Assembly (NCBI GenBank): GCA_029781865.1
Contig: JAKOVW010000011.1
Coordinates: forward strand, 1-64,000
Reading direction: 5' to 3'
Origin: Bacteroidota bacterium
GTDB lineage: Bacteria > Bacteroidota > Bacteroidia > Chitinophagales > Saprospiraceae
DNA length: 64,000 bases
A program made the translations under genes and the position numbers. Numbering within the stretch: the stretch's first letter is position 1; the number at the start of each line of letters is the position of its first letter. The notes beneath the pieces were generated by a model. That model worked only from the letters and a program-made list of their open reading frames with translations. It searched no databases and was not told where the DNA came from. This document shows positions 17,192-27,155 of this stretch, piece by piece.

Positions 17192-18496
17192 ATGAAAATT
17201 ACAATAATTGGGACCGGATATGTAGGATTGGTAACAGGCACTTGTTTTGCTGAAACGGGAAATGATGTACTCTGCCTTGATATCAACAAAGGAAAAATTG
17301 AGCAATTGCAATCCGGCGTTATTCCCATTTTCGAACCTGGGCTCGATTTATTGTTTGAAAGAAATGTGAAAGAGTCTCGCCTGAGTTTTACGACTGATCT
17401 TGAAAAAGCGGTGGCTCATGCCGAAATCATTTTCCTGGCTTTGCCAACTCCATCAGGTGAAGATGGTTCAGCAGATTTAAGTTATGTTTTGGATGTGGCA
17501 GAAAAAATTTCCCATCTGATAAAGAAATATACACTCGTAGTAAATAAAAGCACAGTTCCAATTGGAACTGCTGAAAAAGTGGAGTTCATACTTTCTAAAC
17601 AACTGGATCATAAATTATTTGATGTAGTTTCAAACCCCGAATTTTTAAGAGAAGGAGTCGCGGTTGAAGATTTTATGAAACCGGACCGCGTTGTCATTGG
17701 AAGCAATTCTGAAAGGGCCAGCGAAAAAATGACCGAACTGTATGAGCCGTTTGTAAGACAGGGAAACCCGATTTATATAATGGACCTCCGGAGCGCTGAA
17801 CTAACTAAATATGCTGCCAATGCATATCTCGCGGCCCGCATAAGTTTTATGAATGAAATTTCGAATCTCTGCGAAGCCACAGGTGCAAATGTGGACATGG
17901 TTAGAGTGGGCATGGGTAGTGACAGCAGGATTGGAAAGCGATTCTTATTTCCCGGAGTCGGCTATGGTGGATCCTGTTTTCCAAAAGACGTAAAGGCATT
18001 ATCACACACTTCCATTCAGCATGATTATGAATTTAATATTCTGAATGCTGTAATGAGGGTAAACGAAAAGCAAAAGAAGCGGCTCAGCCAAAAAATACAA
18101 AACTATTTTGAACAAGGTTTGAATTCGAAAAAAATAGCCATCTGGGGATTGGCATTTAAACCCAATACAGATGATATACGCGAAGCCCCGGCCTTGGAGA
18201 TCATACAGGAATTGCTGGATCAGGGTGCCCAGGTCAGTGTCTATGATCCTGAAGCAATGAAAAATGCAAAAACTATTTTCGGAGATAAGGTTCAATTTTC
18301 CAAAGATATGTATGAGGCTTTGGAGAATGCGGATGCGCTTGCCTTGATTACTGAATGGAATGTATTCCGCTCACCTGATTTTACAAAAATGAAATTGCTG
18401 ATGAAACAGCATTTGATTTTTGATGGAAGAAATGTCTTCGAACATTCAAAAATGAAAGAACTGGGATTCGATTATATCAGTATGGGTAGAAACTAA
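17192..18496 (+). CDS. ugd: UDP-glucose 6-dehydrogenase
   Basis: 434 residues. MKITIIGTGYVGLVTGTCFAE is the hallmark N-terminus of UDP-glucose dehydrogenase. Other signatures are STVPIGTA, NPEFLREG, the catalytic Cys262 in GYGGSCFPKDV, and WGLAFKPNTDDIREAPA. It converts UDP-glucose to UDP-glucuronate with two NAD+. Coming next to a WbpA-type enzyme, it supplies a second acidic sugar precursor to the polysaccharide locus. The 90-bp gap upstream has no terminator. Confidence 0.92.
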   Translation: MKITIIGTGYVGLVTGTCFAETGNDVLCLDINKGKIEQLQSGVIPIFEPGLDLLFERNVKESRLSFTTDLEKAVAHAEIIFLALPTPSGEDGSADLSYVLDVAEKISHLIKKYTLVVNKSTVPIGTAEKVEFILSKQLDHKLFDVVSNPEFLREGVAVEDFMKPDRVVIGSNSERASEKMTELYEPFVRQGNPIYIMDLRSAELTKYAANAYLAARISFMNEISNLCEATGANVDMVRVGMGSDSRIGKRFLFPGVGYGGSCFPKDVKALSHTSIQHDYEFNILNAVMRVNEKQKKRLSQKIQNYFEQGLNSKKIAIWGLAFKPNTDDIREAPALEIIQELLDQGAQVSVYDPEAMKNAKTIFGDKVQFSKDMYEALENADALALITEWNVFRSPDFTKMKLLMKQHLIFDGRNVFEHSKMKELGFDYISMGRN

Positions 18497-18575
18497 TTCA
18501 ATTATTAATTACCAATTACTAATTACTCAGTTGCTGGTATAATTTTGAAAATATTAAATGGCGCAAAAAATTAAG

Positions 18576-18599
18576 CCCGAAGGGGTGAATTAATTCTAG
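18576..18599 (+). repeat. Dispersed copy of the CCCGAAGGGGTGAA repeat
   Basis: This 24-bp stretch differs at only two positions from 37-60 near the start of the window. It lies in the 126-bp gap between ugd and the aminotransferase gene, just after an AT-rich microrepeat of AATTAC units at about 18500-18528. Confidence 0.6.
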
Positions 18600-18622
18600 A
18601 TAAAAATTTAAAATAGTCCGAT

Positions 18623-19753
18623 ATGAAATTACACATGGTAGATCTGGGTGGGCAATATGCCAGAATTAAATCTGAAATCGATGAGAGCATTCAGGAAGTT
18701 TTGAATTCAACTGTTTTTATAGGAGGACCTGTAGTAAATGCTTTTAAAGAAAATCTTCAAACATATCTCAACGTAAAGCATGTCATCCCTTGTGCAAACG
18801 GCACCGATTCTTTACAAATGGCACTAATGGCTATGGATCTGCAGCCCGGTGATGAAGTTATTCTTCCGGCATTTACTTATGTCGCAACTGCGGAAGTGAT
18901 CGCACTTTTGAAATTGAAACCGGTCATGATCGATGTTAATCCGGATGATTTTAATATCAGAGTAGAAGATATTAAATCAAATATCTCGTCAAAAACAAAA
19001 GCGATTGTGCCGGTGCATTTATTCGGCCAGTGTGCAAATATGGAAGAAATCATGAAGATTGCCAAAGAGCATCATTTATATGTTATTGAAGACAATGCCC
19101 AGGCAATCGGTTCAGATTATCTTTTTTCAAACGGAACATCATGTAAATCGGGAACAATTTCACATGTCGGCAGTACCTCATTTTTTCCTTCCAAAAATCT
19201 GGGTTGTTATGGGGATGGTGGTGCACTGTTTACCAATGATGATGAAATGGCAAATAAACTCAGAATGATTGCCAATCATGGTCAGGGTTCTGTACGGTAT
19301 TATCATGATGTGGTCGGTGTGAATTCAAGATTGGACGCCATACAGGCAGCCATATTAAATGTCAAGCTGAAATACCTGGATGATTATGCCGCAAAAAGAA
19401 GACAAGCTGCAGATTATTATGATCAGGCATTTAGCACATTATCATCGTTGATTACTCCTTTTCGCAATAAACAGTCCACGCATGTATTTCATCAATATAC
19501 CCTGAGAGTTACCGATGGACGAAGAGATGCATTAAAAGCTCATCTGGATCAAAAGGGAATTCCGAATGCGATTTATTATCCGGTTCCATTGTATAAACAA
19601 AAGGCATATAAAAAATACAGCGACGAACACTTCATCCTTCCGGTTACCGAACAATTAAGCGATGAAGTAATTTCATTGCCAATTCATACTGAATTGAATC
19701 CTGAAATTCAGGATGTCATTATTGGAGAAGTTCGTTCATTTTTTAATTCATAA
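18623..19753 (+). CDS. wbpE: DegT/DnrJ/EryC1/StrS aminotransferase, WbpE type
   Basis: 376 residues, a PLP-dependent sugar aminotransferase of fold type I. Motifs include [25 protein letters not shown], the aspartate of [10 protein letters not shown], and the Schiff-base Lys191 in [14 protein letters not shown]. In the expected pathway it transfers an amino group from glutamate to UDP-3-keto-GlcNAcA, giving UDP-GlcNAc(3NH2)A. It is followed after 8 bp by the matching acetyltransferase, then the dehydrogenase and epimerase, which makes the WbpE assignment much stronger than sequence class alone. Confidence 0.88.
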   Translation: MKLHMVDLGGQYARIKSEIDESIQEVLNSTVFIGGPVVNAFKENLQTYLNVKHVIPCANGTDSLQMALMAMDLQPGDEVILPAFTYVATAEVIALLKLKPVMIDVNPDDFNIRVEDIKSNISSKTKAIVPVHLFGQCANMEEIMKIAKEHHLYVIEDNAQAIGSDYLFSNGTSCKSGTISHVGSTSFFPSKNLGCYGDGGALFTNDDEMANKLRMIANHGQGSVRYYHDVVGVNSRLDAIQAAILNVKLKYLDDYAAKRRQAADYYDQAFSTLSSLITPFRNKQSTHVFHQYTLRVTDGRRDALKAHLDQKGIPNAIYYPVPLYKQKAYKKYSDEHFILPVTEQLSDEVISLPIHTELNPEIQDVIIGEVRSFFNS

Positions 19754-19761
19754 ATGCAATT

Positions 19762-20337
19762 ATGGCTTCCTATTTTTCTCATCCCACCGCAGTGATTGAT
19801 GAAGGTTGCACGATCGGAAAAGATACTAAAATCTGGCATTTCAGCCATATCATGCCCAATGCTGTCATAGGCGAGCAATGCAACATCGGTCAGAACGTCG
19901 TCATTTCTCCTGATGTCGTATTAGGAAGGAATGTCAAGGTACAAAACAATGTATCCATTTATACCGGGGTTATTTGTGAGGATGATGTTTTTTTAGGACC
20001 TTCAATGGTCTTTACCAATGTGATTAATCCAAGATCTGCTGTAAACCGTAAAAATGAGTATGCAAAGACACGCGTCAGAAAGGGTGCAAGTATCGGAGCA
20101 AATGCCACCATTGTGTGCGGTAATGATATCGGCGAATATGCATTCATAGGTGCAGGTGCAGTAGTGACAAAAGAAGTACCTGCGTATGCATTGGTCATCG
20201 GTAACCCGGCTAAGCAAACCGGTTGGATGAGTGAGTATGGGCATAAATTGAAATTTAACGAAAAAGGTATAGCGACCTGCCCTGAGTCAGGTGAGACCTA
20301 TCAATTACTAAATTCAAAAGTTACGAAATTAACATGA
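19762..20337 (+). CDS. wbpD: UDP-2-acetamido-3-amino-2,3-dideoxyglucuronate N-acetyltransferase, WbpD type
   Basis: 191 residues, close to the family length. The hexapeptide left-handed beta-helix runs from about residue 8 to 150 ([79 protein letters not shown]). It acetylates the 3-amino group with acetyl-CoA. Its stop codon overlaps the start of the next gene by 4 bases (ATGA), indicating translational coupling. Confidence 0.88.
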   Translation: MASYFSHPTAVIDEGCTIGKDTKIWHFSHIMPNAVIGEQCNIGQNVVISPDVVLGRNVKVQNNVSIYTGVICEDDVFLGPSMVFTNVINPRSAVNRKNEYAKTRVRKGASIGANATIVCGNDIGEYAFIGAGAVVTKEVPAYALVIGNPAKQTGWMSEYGHKLKFNEKGIATCPESGETYQLLNSKVTKLT

Positions 20338-21272
20338 GCAAACGATTTGCTTTGGTAGGAGCAGGAGGATACATAGCTCCAAGACACATGAAGGCCATTA
20401 AGGAAACCGGAAATGATTTGGTTGCAGCTCTGGATAAAAATGATTCTGTTGGAATTATGGATAATTATTTTCCAACCGCGGATTTTTTTACAGAGTTCGA
20501 ACGCTTCGACCGGCATCTGGAAAAACTGAAACGCAAAGGCACCGGCATTGATTATTTAAGTGTATGTTCTCCAAATTATCTGCATGATGCGCATATTCGT
20601 TTTGGATTGCGCCTTGGAGCAGATGTCATTTGTGAAAAACCATTAGTATTGAATCCCTGGAATATTGATGCATTGCGGGAAATGGAGGAAGAAACCGGAA
20701 AAAAAGTCTATAATATATTACAGCTTAGAGTGCATCCGAAAGTAATTGAACTCCGGAATCGCTTAGTAGCGGAAAATAAAAAATCAAAATACGAAGTCGA
20801 TCTGGTGTATATCACATCCAGGGGTAAATGGTATTACAGTTCATGGAAGGGAGACATCAGTAAATCCGGTGGAATTGCCACAAATATTGGTGTTCATTTT
20901 TATGATTTATTGGGTTGGTTATTCGGTAATGTGCAAAATAACGTAGTACACGTGCGCGAGGTTGATCGGGTTGCCGGATTTCTGGAGTACGAAAGAGCGA
21001 GAGTAAGATATTTTCTGAGTATTAACGAAGAGACATTACCCAAAGAGATTGCTGCAGCAGGAAAAAAAACGTACCGGCGTTTACTCATTGATGGTAGCGA
21101 ATTTGAATTCAGTGAAGGATTTACAGATTTACATACCGTCTCCTACCACGAGATTTTAAGTGGAAAGGGATTCGGATTGGAAGAAGCAAGGCTGTCCATT
21201 CAGACTGTTCATGATATCAGAAATGCGAATGCAGTTGGATTAACGGAAGATGCTCATCCGTTGGCAAGATAA
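20334..21272 (+). CDS. wbpB: Gfo/Idh/MocA oxidoreductase, WbpB type
   Basis: 312 residues. The N-terminal Rossmann motif is [20 protein letters not shown] in the middle marks the Gfo/Idh/MocA family, and [20 protein letters not shown] carries the conserved active-site His of the C-terminal alpha/beta domain. It oxidises C3 of UDP-GlcNAcA to a ketone, the step before the WbpE aminotransferase. In Pseudomonas the bound NADH is recycled with 2-oxoglutarate. Its start overlaps wbpD by four bases. Confidence 0.88.
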   Translation: MSKRFALVGAGGYIAPRHMKAIKETGNDLVAALDKNDSVGIMDNYFPTADFFTEFERFDRHLEKLKRKGTGIDYLSVCSPNYLHDAHIRFGLRLGADVICEKPLVLNPWNIDALREMEEETGKKVYNILQLRVHPKVIELRNRLVAENKKSKYEVDLVYITSRGKWYYSSWKGDISKSGGIATNIGVHFYDLLGWLFGNVQNNVVHVREVDRVAGFLEYERARVRYFLSINEETLPKEIAAAGKKTYRRLLIDGSEFEFSEGFTDLHTVSYHEILSGKGFGLEEARLSIQTVHDIRNANAVGLTEDAHPLAR

Positions 21273-21296
21273 TTGGCTCTTGCAAAATATAGTTTG

Positions 21297-22394
21297 ATGA
21301 AAATTATTCAAGTCGTTGGTGCCAGACCTAATTTTATGAAGGTCGCTCCTTTGCATCGCGCTTTCAGTAAATATGCGGGAGTTCAATCATTGATCGTTCA
21401 TACAGGTCAACATTCAGATCCTAACATGAGTACTGTTTTTCTGGAGCAGCTTGATTTGCCAAAACCCGATTTCTATTTAGGTGTTTCGGGTCAATCATAT
21501 GATCAACTAATAGCTGAAATTCAGAGGGAATCAGAAAAAATACTTAGAGCTGAAAAACCGGATTTGGTCATTGTAGTTGGAGATGTTAACTCTACGCTGG
21601 CAGGTGCAAGAGCTGCTTCTGCAGTAAATATTAAATTAGCCCATGTAGAGGCCGGTCTCAGAAGTTTTGACAATAGCATGCAGGAAGAATATAATCGCAT
21701 TGCAGTTGATCATATAAGCGATTTTTTATTTACTACGGAAATGGAGGCAAACGCAAACCTCCAAAAAGAAGGCATAGCAGATTCTAAAATGCATTTTGCA
21801 GGAAATTGCATGATTGATTCACTGATTCATTATCTGCCAAAGGCTGATTTGCAAACCATCCGGGAAGAATTGAAATTGCAACATAAAAATTATGCATTGA
21901 TGACAATGCACAGGCCATCGAACGTAGATACAAAACAAGGATTGCAGAATATTTTATCTTTATGTGAATCGGTTACAGACAAAGTGCATGTTGTATTTCC
22001 GGTACATCCCAGGACCCGGAATAAAATGATTGAGTTTGATTTCTGGAATAAATTACATGCAATATCAAATATCACATTAACTGAGCCTTTGGGATACCTC
22101 GGATTTTTAAGTTTGTTGAAACAGGCCAGCCTGGTGTTGACTGATTCCGGGGGAGTCCAGGAAGAAACCACTTACCTGAATATCCCTTGTCTGACGTTTC
22201 GCAAATCAACGGAACGACCGGTTACTATTTCCAAAGGAAGTAATGTATTGATGAATGAATTCGATATGGATCAAACCTTGGCTTATATAATGCAAATTTT
22301 GAATGGTAATTGGAAGAAATCGGAAATACCTGAACTCTGGGATGGACGGGCCGCCGAACGCATAGCTCAAATCATAATGAATACTACAATCTGA
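21297..22394 (+). CDS. wbpI: Non-hydrolysing UDP-sugar 2-epimerase, WbpI/WecB type
   Basis: 365 residues from the ATG at 21297. A TTG immediately after the previous stop (21273) is in frame, but the ATG begins exactly at the family N-terminus (MKIIQVVGARPNFMKVAPL). Motifs: GQHSDPNMS, GDVNSTLAGA, HVEAGLRSFDNSMQEEYNR, TMHRPSNVD, and LTDSGGVQEETTYLNIPCLTFR near the end. In this context it should epimerise UDP-GlcNAc(3NAc)A to UDP-ManNAc(3NAc)A. A WecB-like role on UDP-GlcNAc is the alternative, less likely given the neighbours. Confidence 0.87.
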   Translation: MKIIQVVGARPNFMKVAPLHRAFSKYAGVQSLIVHTGQHSDPNMSTVFLEQLDLPKPDFYLGVSGQSYDQLIAEIQRESEKILRAEKPDLVIVVGDVNSTLAGARAASAVNIKLAHVEAGLRSFDNSMQEEYNRIAVDHISDFLFTTEMEANANLQKEGIADSKMHFAGNCMIDSLIHYLPKADLQTIREELKLQHKNYALMTMHRPSNVDTKQGLQNILSLCESVTDKVHVVFPVHPRTRNKMIEFDFWNKLHAISNITLTEPLGYLGFLSLLKQASLVLTDSGGVQEETTYLNIPCLTFRKSTERPVTISKGSNVLMNEFDMDQTLAYIMQILNGNWKKSEIPELWDGRAAERIAQIIMNTTI

Positions 22395-22569
22395 ACATGA
22401 AATTAATTTTATATAGTTCCTGCTGTAGAAAAAATAGAATAGCAAATTGATTGCAGAAAACAGACCTATGTCATTATATCGCTCCGATAAAAATAGTTTG
22501 TGTGTTCAAAAATTTGAAGTCAGAGTATCTTTAATCTTAAAATATTATCCGGTTAAAATTTAAAGGTGC

Positions 22570-24153
22570 ATGAAAATAGTCCGGCTGTATTATAATACGA
22601 TATGTCATCTTAGATTTCGGCAAATCGTTTATTTGATCTGGTATAAAATGAAATGGACTTATCTTAAATATAACTATACTAATACGGACATTGGGAATAT
22701 AGGTTGCACGGGAATTGATTGGGATATGCCGTCGATTCTAAATGATACTCATTCTGATGGCAAACTGAGCTTTACTTTTCTGAATAAGGAAAAGACTTTC
22801 CAAAAAAGAATTGATTGGACTTATAAAGAGTACGGGAAGCTTTGGAATTATCATCTTCAATATCTGGACTGTCTTTTAGATGAAAGATTAAAATACGAAG
22901 ATAGGCTGGATATTTTAATTCAGATTACTGCTGAGCTTTTATCCGGGAGGCTAAAGCTTGAGTCCTATCCGGTTTCCAAGCGTTTGATCAATACACTGAT
23001 ATTTATTCATAAGTATTCCATAAGACATAATGATATAAATCAATCTGTTGGTTTACAGATTTTATTTCTGAAAAACAATCTGGAATACCATTTACTGGCA
23101 AATCATTTACTCGAAAATTTAATAGCTCTATCTTTTGCGTATTGTGCAATTGATCATACTGATAGCGGACAAAAGTACGTGAATCAATTAATGCATCAGT
23201 TGGATGAGCAGATATTAACGGACGGAGCACATTATGAACGGACACCTGCATATCATGCGCAGATTTTAACACACTTGCTTCAGCTTATTTATCTCCTGGA
23301 TAAATTAGATCAGCATTCGGATATCCGAATTAAAATCAGGGAGGTCTCTTCAAAAATGTTGGGCTGGTATAAAAAAATGTGTTCAGCAGGAATGCCTTTG
23401 CCATTATTGAATGATTCTGCAGAATCCAATATGCCGGCTTATTTGGAATTGAAGGAAATCGCTGATAAATGTGATGTTACAGCTAATGAAATTGTTTGGG
23501 GACAATGTGGTTACAGAATGCTTAAAAACGAGCGATTAACAGTAATTGTGAATTGCGGGAACATGAGTCCATCTTATCAACCTGGGCATGCTCATTCTGA
23601 TATGATGCATTTTGTTTTGTATGATAACCAAAGACCTGTTTTTGTGGATGCGGGTATTTCAACTTATGAAAAGAACGAAAGGCGATTATTGGAAAGAACA
23701 ACGGGAATGCATAATACGGTTTCTTATACACATGAAAACCAATCACAATTATGGGCATCTTTCAGAGTTGGAAAAAGAGCTGTCCTAAGAATTATTGAAG
23801 AACGGGAAAATGAACTAAAGGCTGAGGTAAAATGGCACAATGGAATGATTCATCAGCGGTATATGGTCCTGAATGAAAATGCGCTGATTATTGAAGATAA
23901 ATTCCTGTATCCAAAATTTTCGGGGAGCTTTCCTAAATCAAATTTCCATATGGATCACACGGTTAAGGACAATGTTCAGGTACACAAGGACAGTGTGCAA
24001 GTAGATACGTTAAAAATGCAATTCTATAATCACAGAAATATAGCTCAGGAAAACTATTTGCAAAGCAGGGATTTCAACAAACAGTTCGATGCAATAAGAA
24101 TATCTGCTTATTTTACGGACGAATTAAAAACGGTTATTTCCTGGACTCAGTAA
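22570..24153 (+). CDS. Heparinase II/III-like protein
   Basis: 527 residues and no signal peptide. The N-terminal part is an (alpha/alpha) toroid (about 90-310), including ILTDGAHYERTPAYHAQILTHLLQL with the conserved Tyr/His pair, and the C-terminal part is a beta-sandwich with PGHAHSDMMHFVLY and TTGMHNTVSY. Relatives in polysaccharide loci are often annotated as uronate-polymer lyases. An uronic-acid polymer is exactly what this locus predicts, so it may process or edit the polymer, although without an export signal its site of action is unclear. It lies 175 bp after the epimerase. Confidence 0.8.
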   Translation: MKIVRLYYNTICHLRFRQIVYLIWYKMKWTYLKYNYTNTDIGNIGCTGIDWDMPSILNDTHSDGKLSFTFLNKEKTFQKRIDWTYKEYGKLWNYHLQYLDCLLDERLKYEDRLDILIQITAELLSGRLKLESYPVSKRLINTLIFIHKYSIRHNDINQSVGLQILFLKNNLEYHLLANHLLENLIALSFAYCAIDHTDSGQKYVNQLMHQLDEQILTDGAHYERTPAYHAQILTHLLQLIYLLDKLDQHSDIRIKIREVSSKMLGWYKKMCSAGMPLPLLNDSAESNMPAYLELKEIADKCDVTANEIVWGQCGYRMLKNERLTVIVNCGNMSPSYQPGHAHSDMMHFVLYDNQRPVFVDAGISTYEKNERRLLERTTGMHNTVSYTHENQSQLWASFRVGKRAVLRIIEERENELKAEVKWHNGMIHQRYMVLNENALIIEDKFLYPKFSGSFPKSNFHMDHTVKDNVQVHKDSVQVDTLKMQFYNHRNIAQENYLQSRDFNKQFDAIRISAYFTDELKTVISWTQ

Positions 24154-24260
24154 AAAACATATTATATCTTTCCTATCATTATCAACCGGATCTTAGTGCC
24201 GGATCGTTCAGGAATACGTCGCTATCGGTAGAATTATGCAAAAAACTCAGTGCGAATACT

Positions 24261-25337
24261 ATGATTCACCTGATTTGCACGCAACCAAACCGTTATGCAG
24301 GTATTGCTGAAAAACGTCCATTTATTCAACAGGAGGGAAATTTGATCATTTATCGGGTGAATGTTCCCCAGCATAGCAATCAGTTCTATAAACAATTGAT
24401 TTCTTTTTATTATTATCAGAAAGAAGTTTTGAAAATCAGCAGACAGTTAAAGCTGGATTTTATCTTCGTTTCAACTTCTAAATTATTTACGGGATATTTA
24501 GCGTGTAAAATTGCCCGAAGGAATAAAATTGGATATTACCTTGATTTGCGTGATTTATTTGCAGATAATCTCAGAGAGCTCATTAAAATTCCGATTGTCA
24601 ATAACCTGGTTTCATCGTTTATAAAACGATTCTTTCAAAGACCAACGATGCTGAATGCAAGGCATATCAATGTAAATTCAGAAGGATTCAAAAACAGTAT
24701 TCCGTTAAGCTATAAGGGAAGTTTGAGTTTTTTCCCCAATGGGATCGACGAAATTTTCAGTACCTGGAAGCAGGATATGGAAGTGCAGGAATCTGTTAAA
24801 ACAATTTGTTATGCTGGTAATATAGGGGAAGGGCAGGGACTGGAAAAAATAATACCTCCATTGGCTGTAGCTTTGAAAAACACGCATCGTTTTGTAATTA
24901 TTGGTGATGGATCTTCAAGACAAAAATTGGCAAACCGCATCAAAGAGGGGGATCTTTCAAATGTCATTTTGATTCCTGTGATGAAGCGGGAAAATATTCT
25001 CAGTCATTATAAAAAAGCACATTATTTGTTTTTACATCTGAATGATTATAAGTCATTTGAAAAAGTGTTGCCTTCTAAACTATTTGAGTATGGAAGTGGG
25101 AATATACCTATACTTGCAGGTGTGAAAGGTTATGCCAGGGAATTTATTGAAAATGAATTAAGAGATAATGTATTTGTATTCGAACCCTGTGATGTTGAAG
25201 CGGTAAGTAATTATCTCCGGAATCATACCTATCAATTAAAGGCCCGTGAGGATTTTGTAAAGAAATACAATAGAAAGGAAATTACAGCCAGGTTGGCAGA
25301 TTCAATCATTGAAGTGATGAAGTTAAATCATGCGTAA
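24261..25337 (+). CDS. Glycosyltransferase family 4, true start probably upstream
   Basis: 358 residues from the first ATG, a GT-B fold enzyme: nucleotide-sugar site near CYAGNIGEGQGLEKI, VIIGDGSSRQKL and LPSKLFEYGSGNIPILAGV. The frame is open upstream, and 24156-24260 encodes ILYLSYHYQPDLSAGSFRN and about 16 more residues, which is the usual N-terminal strand and loop of this GT4 group. No ATG, GTG or TTG is in frame there: the codon where a start would be expected (24150) is GTA, and this is also where the previous stop codon lies. The gene may use a rare start, or one base may be wrong in the assembly. It transfers an unidentified sugar in repeat-unit assembly. Confidence 0.8.
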   Translation: MIHLICTQPNRYAGIAEKRPFIQQEGNLIIYRVNVPQHSNQFYKQLISFYYYQKEVLKISRQLKLDFIFVSTSKLFTGYLACKIARRNKIGYYLDLRDLFADNLRELIKIPIVNNLVSSFIKRFFQRPTMLNARHINVNSEGFKNSIPLSYKGSLSFFPNGIDEIFSTWKQDMEVQESVKTICYAGNIGEGQGLEKIIPPLAVALKNTHRFVIIGDGSSRQKLANRIKEGDLSNVILIPVMKRENILSHYKKAHYLFLHLNDYKSFEKVLPSKLFEYGSGNIPILAGVKGYAREFIENELRDNVFVFEPCDVEAVSNYLRNHTYQLKAREDFVKKYNRKEITARLADSIIEVMKLNHA

Positions 25338-26493
25338 ACTCAAAATTGCGATTGTCGCGAATTCCTGTTGGAATATTTATAATTTCAGGAAAGAATTGAT
25401 ACGTCATCTCAATATGGCTGGTCATCAGCTTATTGTGATTGCTCCGGTTGATGAGTATATTCATTATTTAAATGACAATTATTTCACGCGGCATATTGCT
25501 TTAAATCATCTTAATCCGAAGAAAATTTCATGGTTTAAGGATGTTTTATTGCTTAGAGAATTATACGCAATTTACAAAAGGGAAAAGCCTGATCTCATAT
25601 TTCATTATACAATCAAACCTAATATTATAGGTAGTCTCGCAGCAGGAATGTTGGGAATAAAATCTGTTTCTACTTTAACGGGATTAGGTTATGCGTTTTC
25701 CAAATGGAAATACCGCATCATTTTTAATACATTATACAAATGGGCACTACGCCAAAATGTAAAAGTGGTTTTTCAAAATGCAGAGGATTTGAAATTGTTT
25801 GTAGCTAATAAATGGATAGATGAACAAAAGGCCAGGTTAATTCCCGGTAGCGGTGTCGACACAAATAAATTCAGATTGCATCAGGTCCAAAAGGATAATG
25901 CCAATTTTGTATACCTTTTTGTTGGTCGTTTACTTAAAAGTAAGGGGCTCTCTGAATTTGTTCATGCAGCGATGGAAACAAGGTCTATAGTAAAACAGGT
26001 TGAATTTTGGGTTATCGGGGAATTAGATAGTTCCAACCCGGATTCAATTGCTGAAATGGATCTGTTGCATTGGACAAATACGCGTATTATTAAATATTTT
26101 GGACATCAAAATGATGTGAGAAAATATCTCAGCAAAGCCGATGTCATTGTATTACCTTCTTACCGGGAAGGCTTGTCCAGGGCTATATTGGAAGCACTTT
26201 CCATGGAAAAACCGGTAATTACAACGAATGTGGCCGGATGCATGGAGCTGGTGAAGCAAAACTGGAATGGATTTCTGGTTCCACCTAAAGAAATTCCACT
26301 GCTTGCACAAGCTATGGTAAACATGTATAATCTCAGTGACGATGCGCGGTTAAAAATGGGAAAAAATAGCCGGCAGCTTGCTTTGGATAAATATGATTTG
26401 AATATTGTTCTTCACGCATACGATGATTTAATTGACGAATTGATTTTTGAAGAAGTATTAACCCATCAGAAACAAAGGGATTCCCTGTCATGA
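25330..26493 (+). CDS. Glycosyltransferase family 4
   Basis: 387 residues, overlapping the upstream glycosyltransferase by 8 bp. The N-terminal domain has IAIVANSCWNIYNFRKELIRHL and FHYTIKPNIIGSLAAGMLGIKSVSTLTGLGYAF, typical of PglA/WbpX-like enzymes that act on undecaprenyl-diphosphate sugars. The C-terminal donor-binding domain has FVGRLLKSKGLSEFV and the EX7E-type segment PSYREGLSRAILEALSMEKPVITT. It acts at the cytoplasmic face of the inner membrane. The sugar specificity cannot be read from sequence. Confidence 0.87.
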   Translation: MRKLKIAIVANSCWNIYNFRKELIRHLNMAGHQLIVIAPVDEYIHYLNDNYFTRHIALNHLNPKKISWFKDVLLLRELYAIYKREKPDLIFHYTIKPNIIGSLAAGMLGIKSVSTLTGLGYAFSKWKYRIIFNTLYKWALRQNVKVVFQNAEDLKLFVANKWIDEQKARLIPGSGVDTNKFRLHQVQKDNANFVYLFVGRLLKSKGLSEFVHAAMETRSIVKQVEFWVIGELDSSNPDSIAEMDLLHWTNTRIIKYFGHQNDVRKYLSKADVIVLPSYREGLSRAILEALSMEKPVITTNVAGCMELVKQNWNGFLVPPKEIPLLAQAMVNMYNLSDDARLKMGKNSRQLALDKYDLNIVLHAYDDLIDELIFEEVLTHQKQRDSLS

Positions 26494-27056
26494 ATATTGC
26501 AGTTAAAGATATTCTTAGAAACAGGAGCTATTATAAGAACAGACTAAAATGCATTTTGCCTTACCTGGATGTCTATGGCTCGTCCATACTTGATTTGGGA
26601 TGTGGTGAAATGTTGCTGAAGGAATTGGTGACCGCTCAGAATACCAGTTATTTGGGCATTGATCATTACAAGTTTTCAGATTCCTGTGATTTTATCATAG
26701 GTGATATTTCAGATAAAACCACCTTAGAGAATAAATCGGCAGATTTTGTTTTTTTACTTGGGATATTGGATCACTTTCCCCAGGAGAAAAAGGAAAGTTT
26801 GCTGCAGTGGTGCAAAGGTTGTTATACTAAATCCTTAATTATCAGTCAGAGAAATCCGGCTTGTGTTTTAAATTTATTTCAGGTAAGTTTATCACCTGCG
26901 ATGAATCTGGATGACTATTTTCGGAATACTCACATCAGAAAGTTGCATTTACTTAAATTGCCGTTATTCCAATTCGTAATTGATTTGACCAATTTTCAGG
27001 GTTGGATGAAAAGATTAAGTACTGAAATTATTTATATTGTTTCAAGGGAAAGATAA
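26490..27056 (+). CDS. Class I SAM-dependent methyltransferase
   Basis: 188 residues, overlapping the upstream gene by 4 bases (ATGA). Motif I is ILDLGCGEMLLKEL, followed by an acidic residue at the end of strand 2 (LGIDHYK), DFIIGDISD and FVFLLGILDHFPQEKKESLL, a usual methyltransferase order. It is short and lacks a clear substrate domain. It is last in the locus and probably decorates the glycan or caps its end, but an unrelated target cannot be excluded. Confidence 0.75.
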   Translation: MNIAVKDILRNRSYYKNRLKCILPYLDVYGSSILDLGCGEMLLKELVTAQNTSYLGIDHYKFSDSCDFIIGDISDKTTLENKSADFVFLLGILDHFPQEKKESLLQWCKGCYTKSLIISQRNPACVLNLFQVSLSPAMNLDDYFRNTHIRKLHLLKLPLFQFVIDLTNFQGWMKRLSTEIIYIVSRER

Positions 27057-27155
27057 AAATGGAGACATTTTTTCTCATGTTGATACTCATGAGTAATGCT
27101 TTCATATTAGAATTCTTTTCACTTAGGTGCAAAAAAACAATGTAAAGCTTAAACC

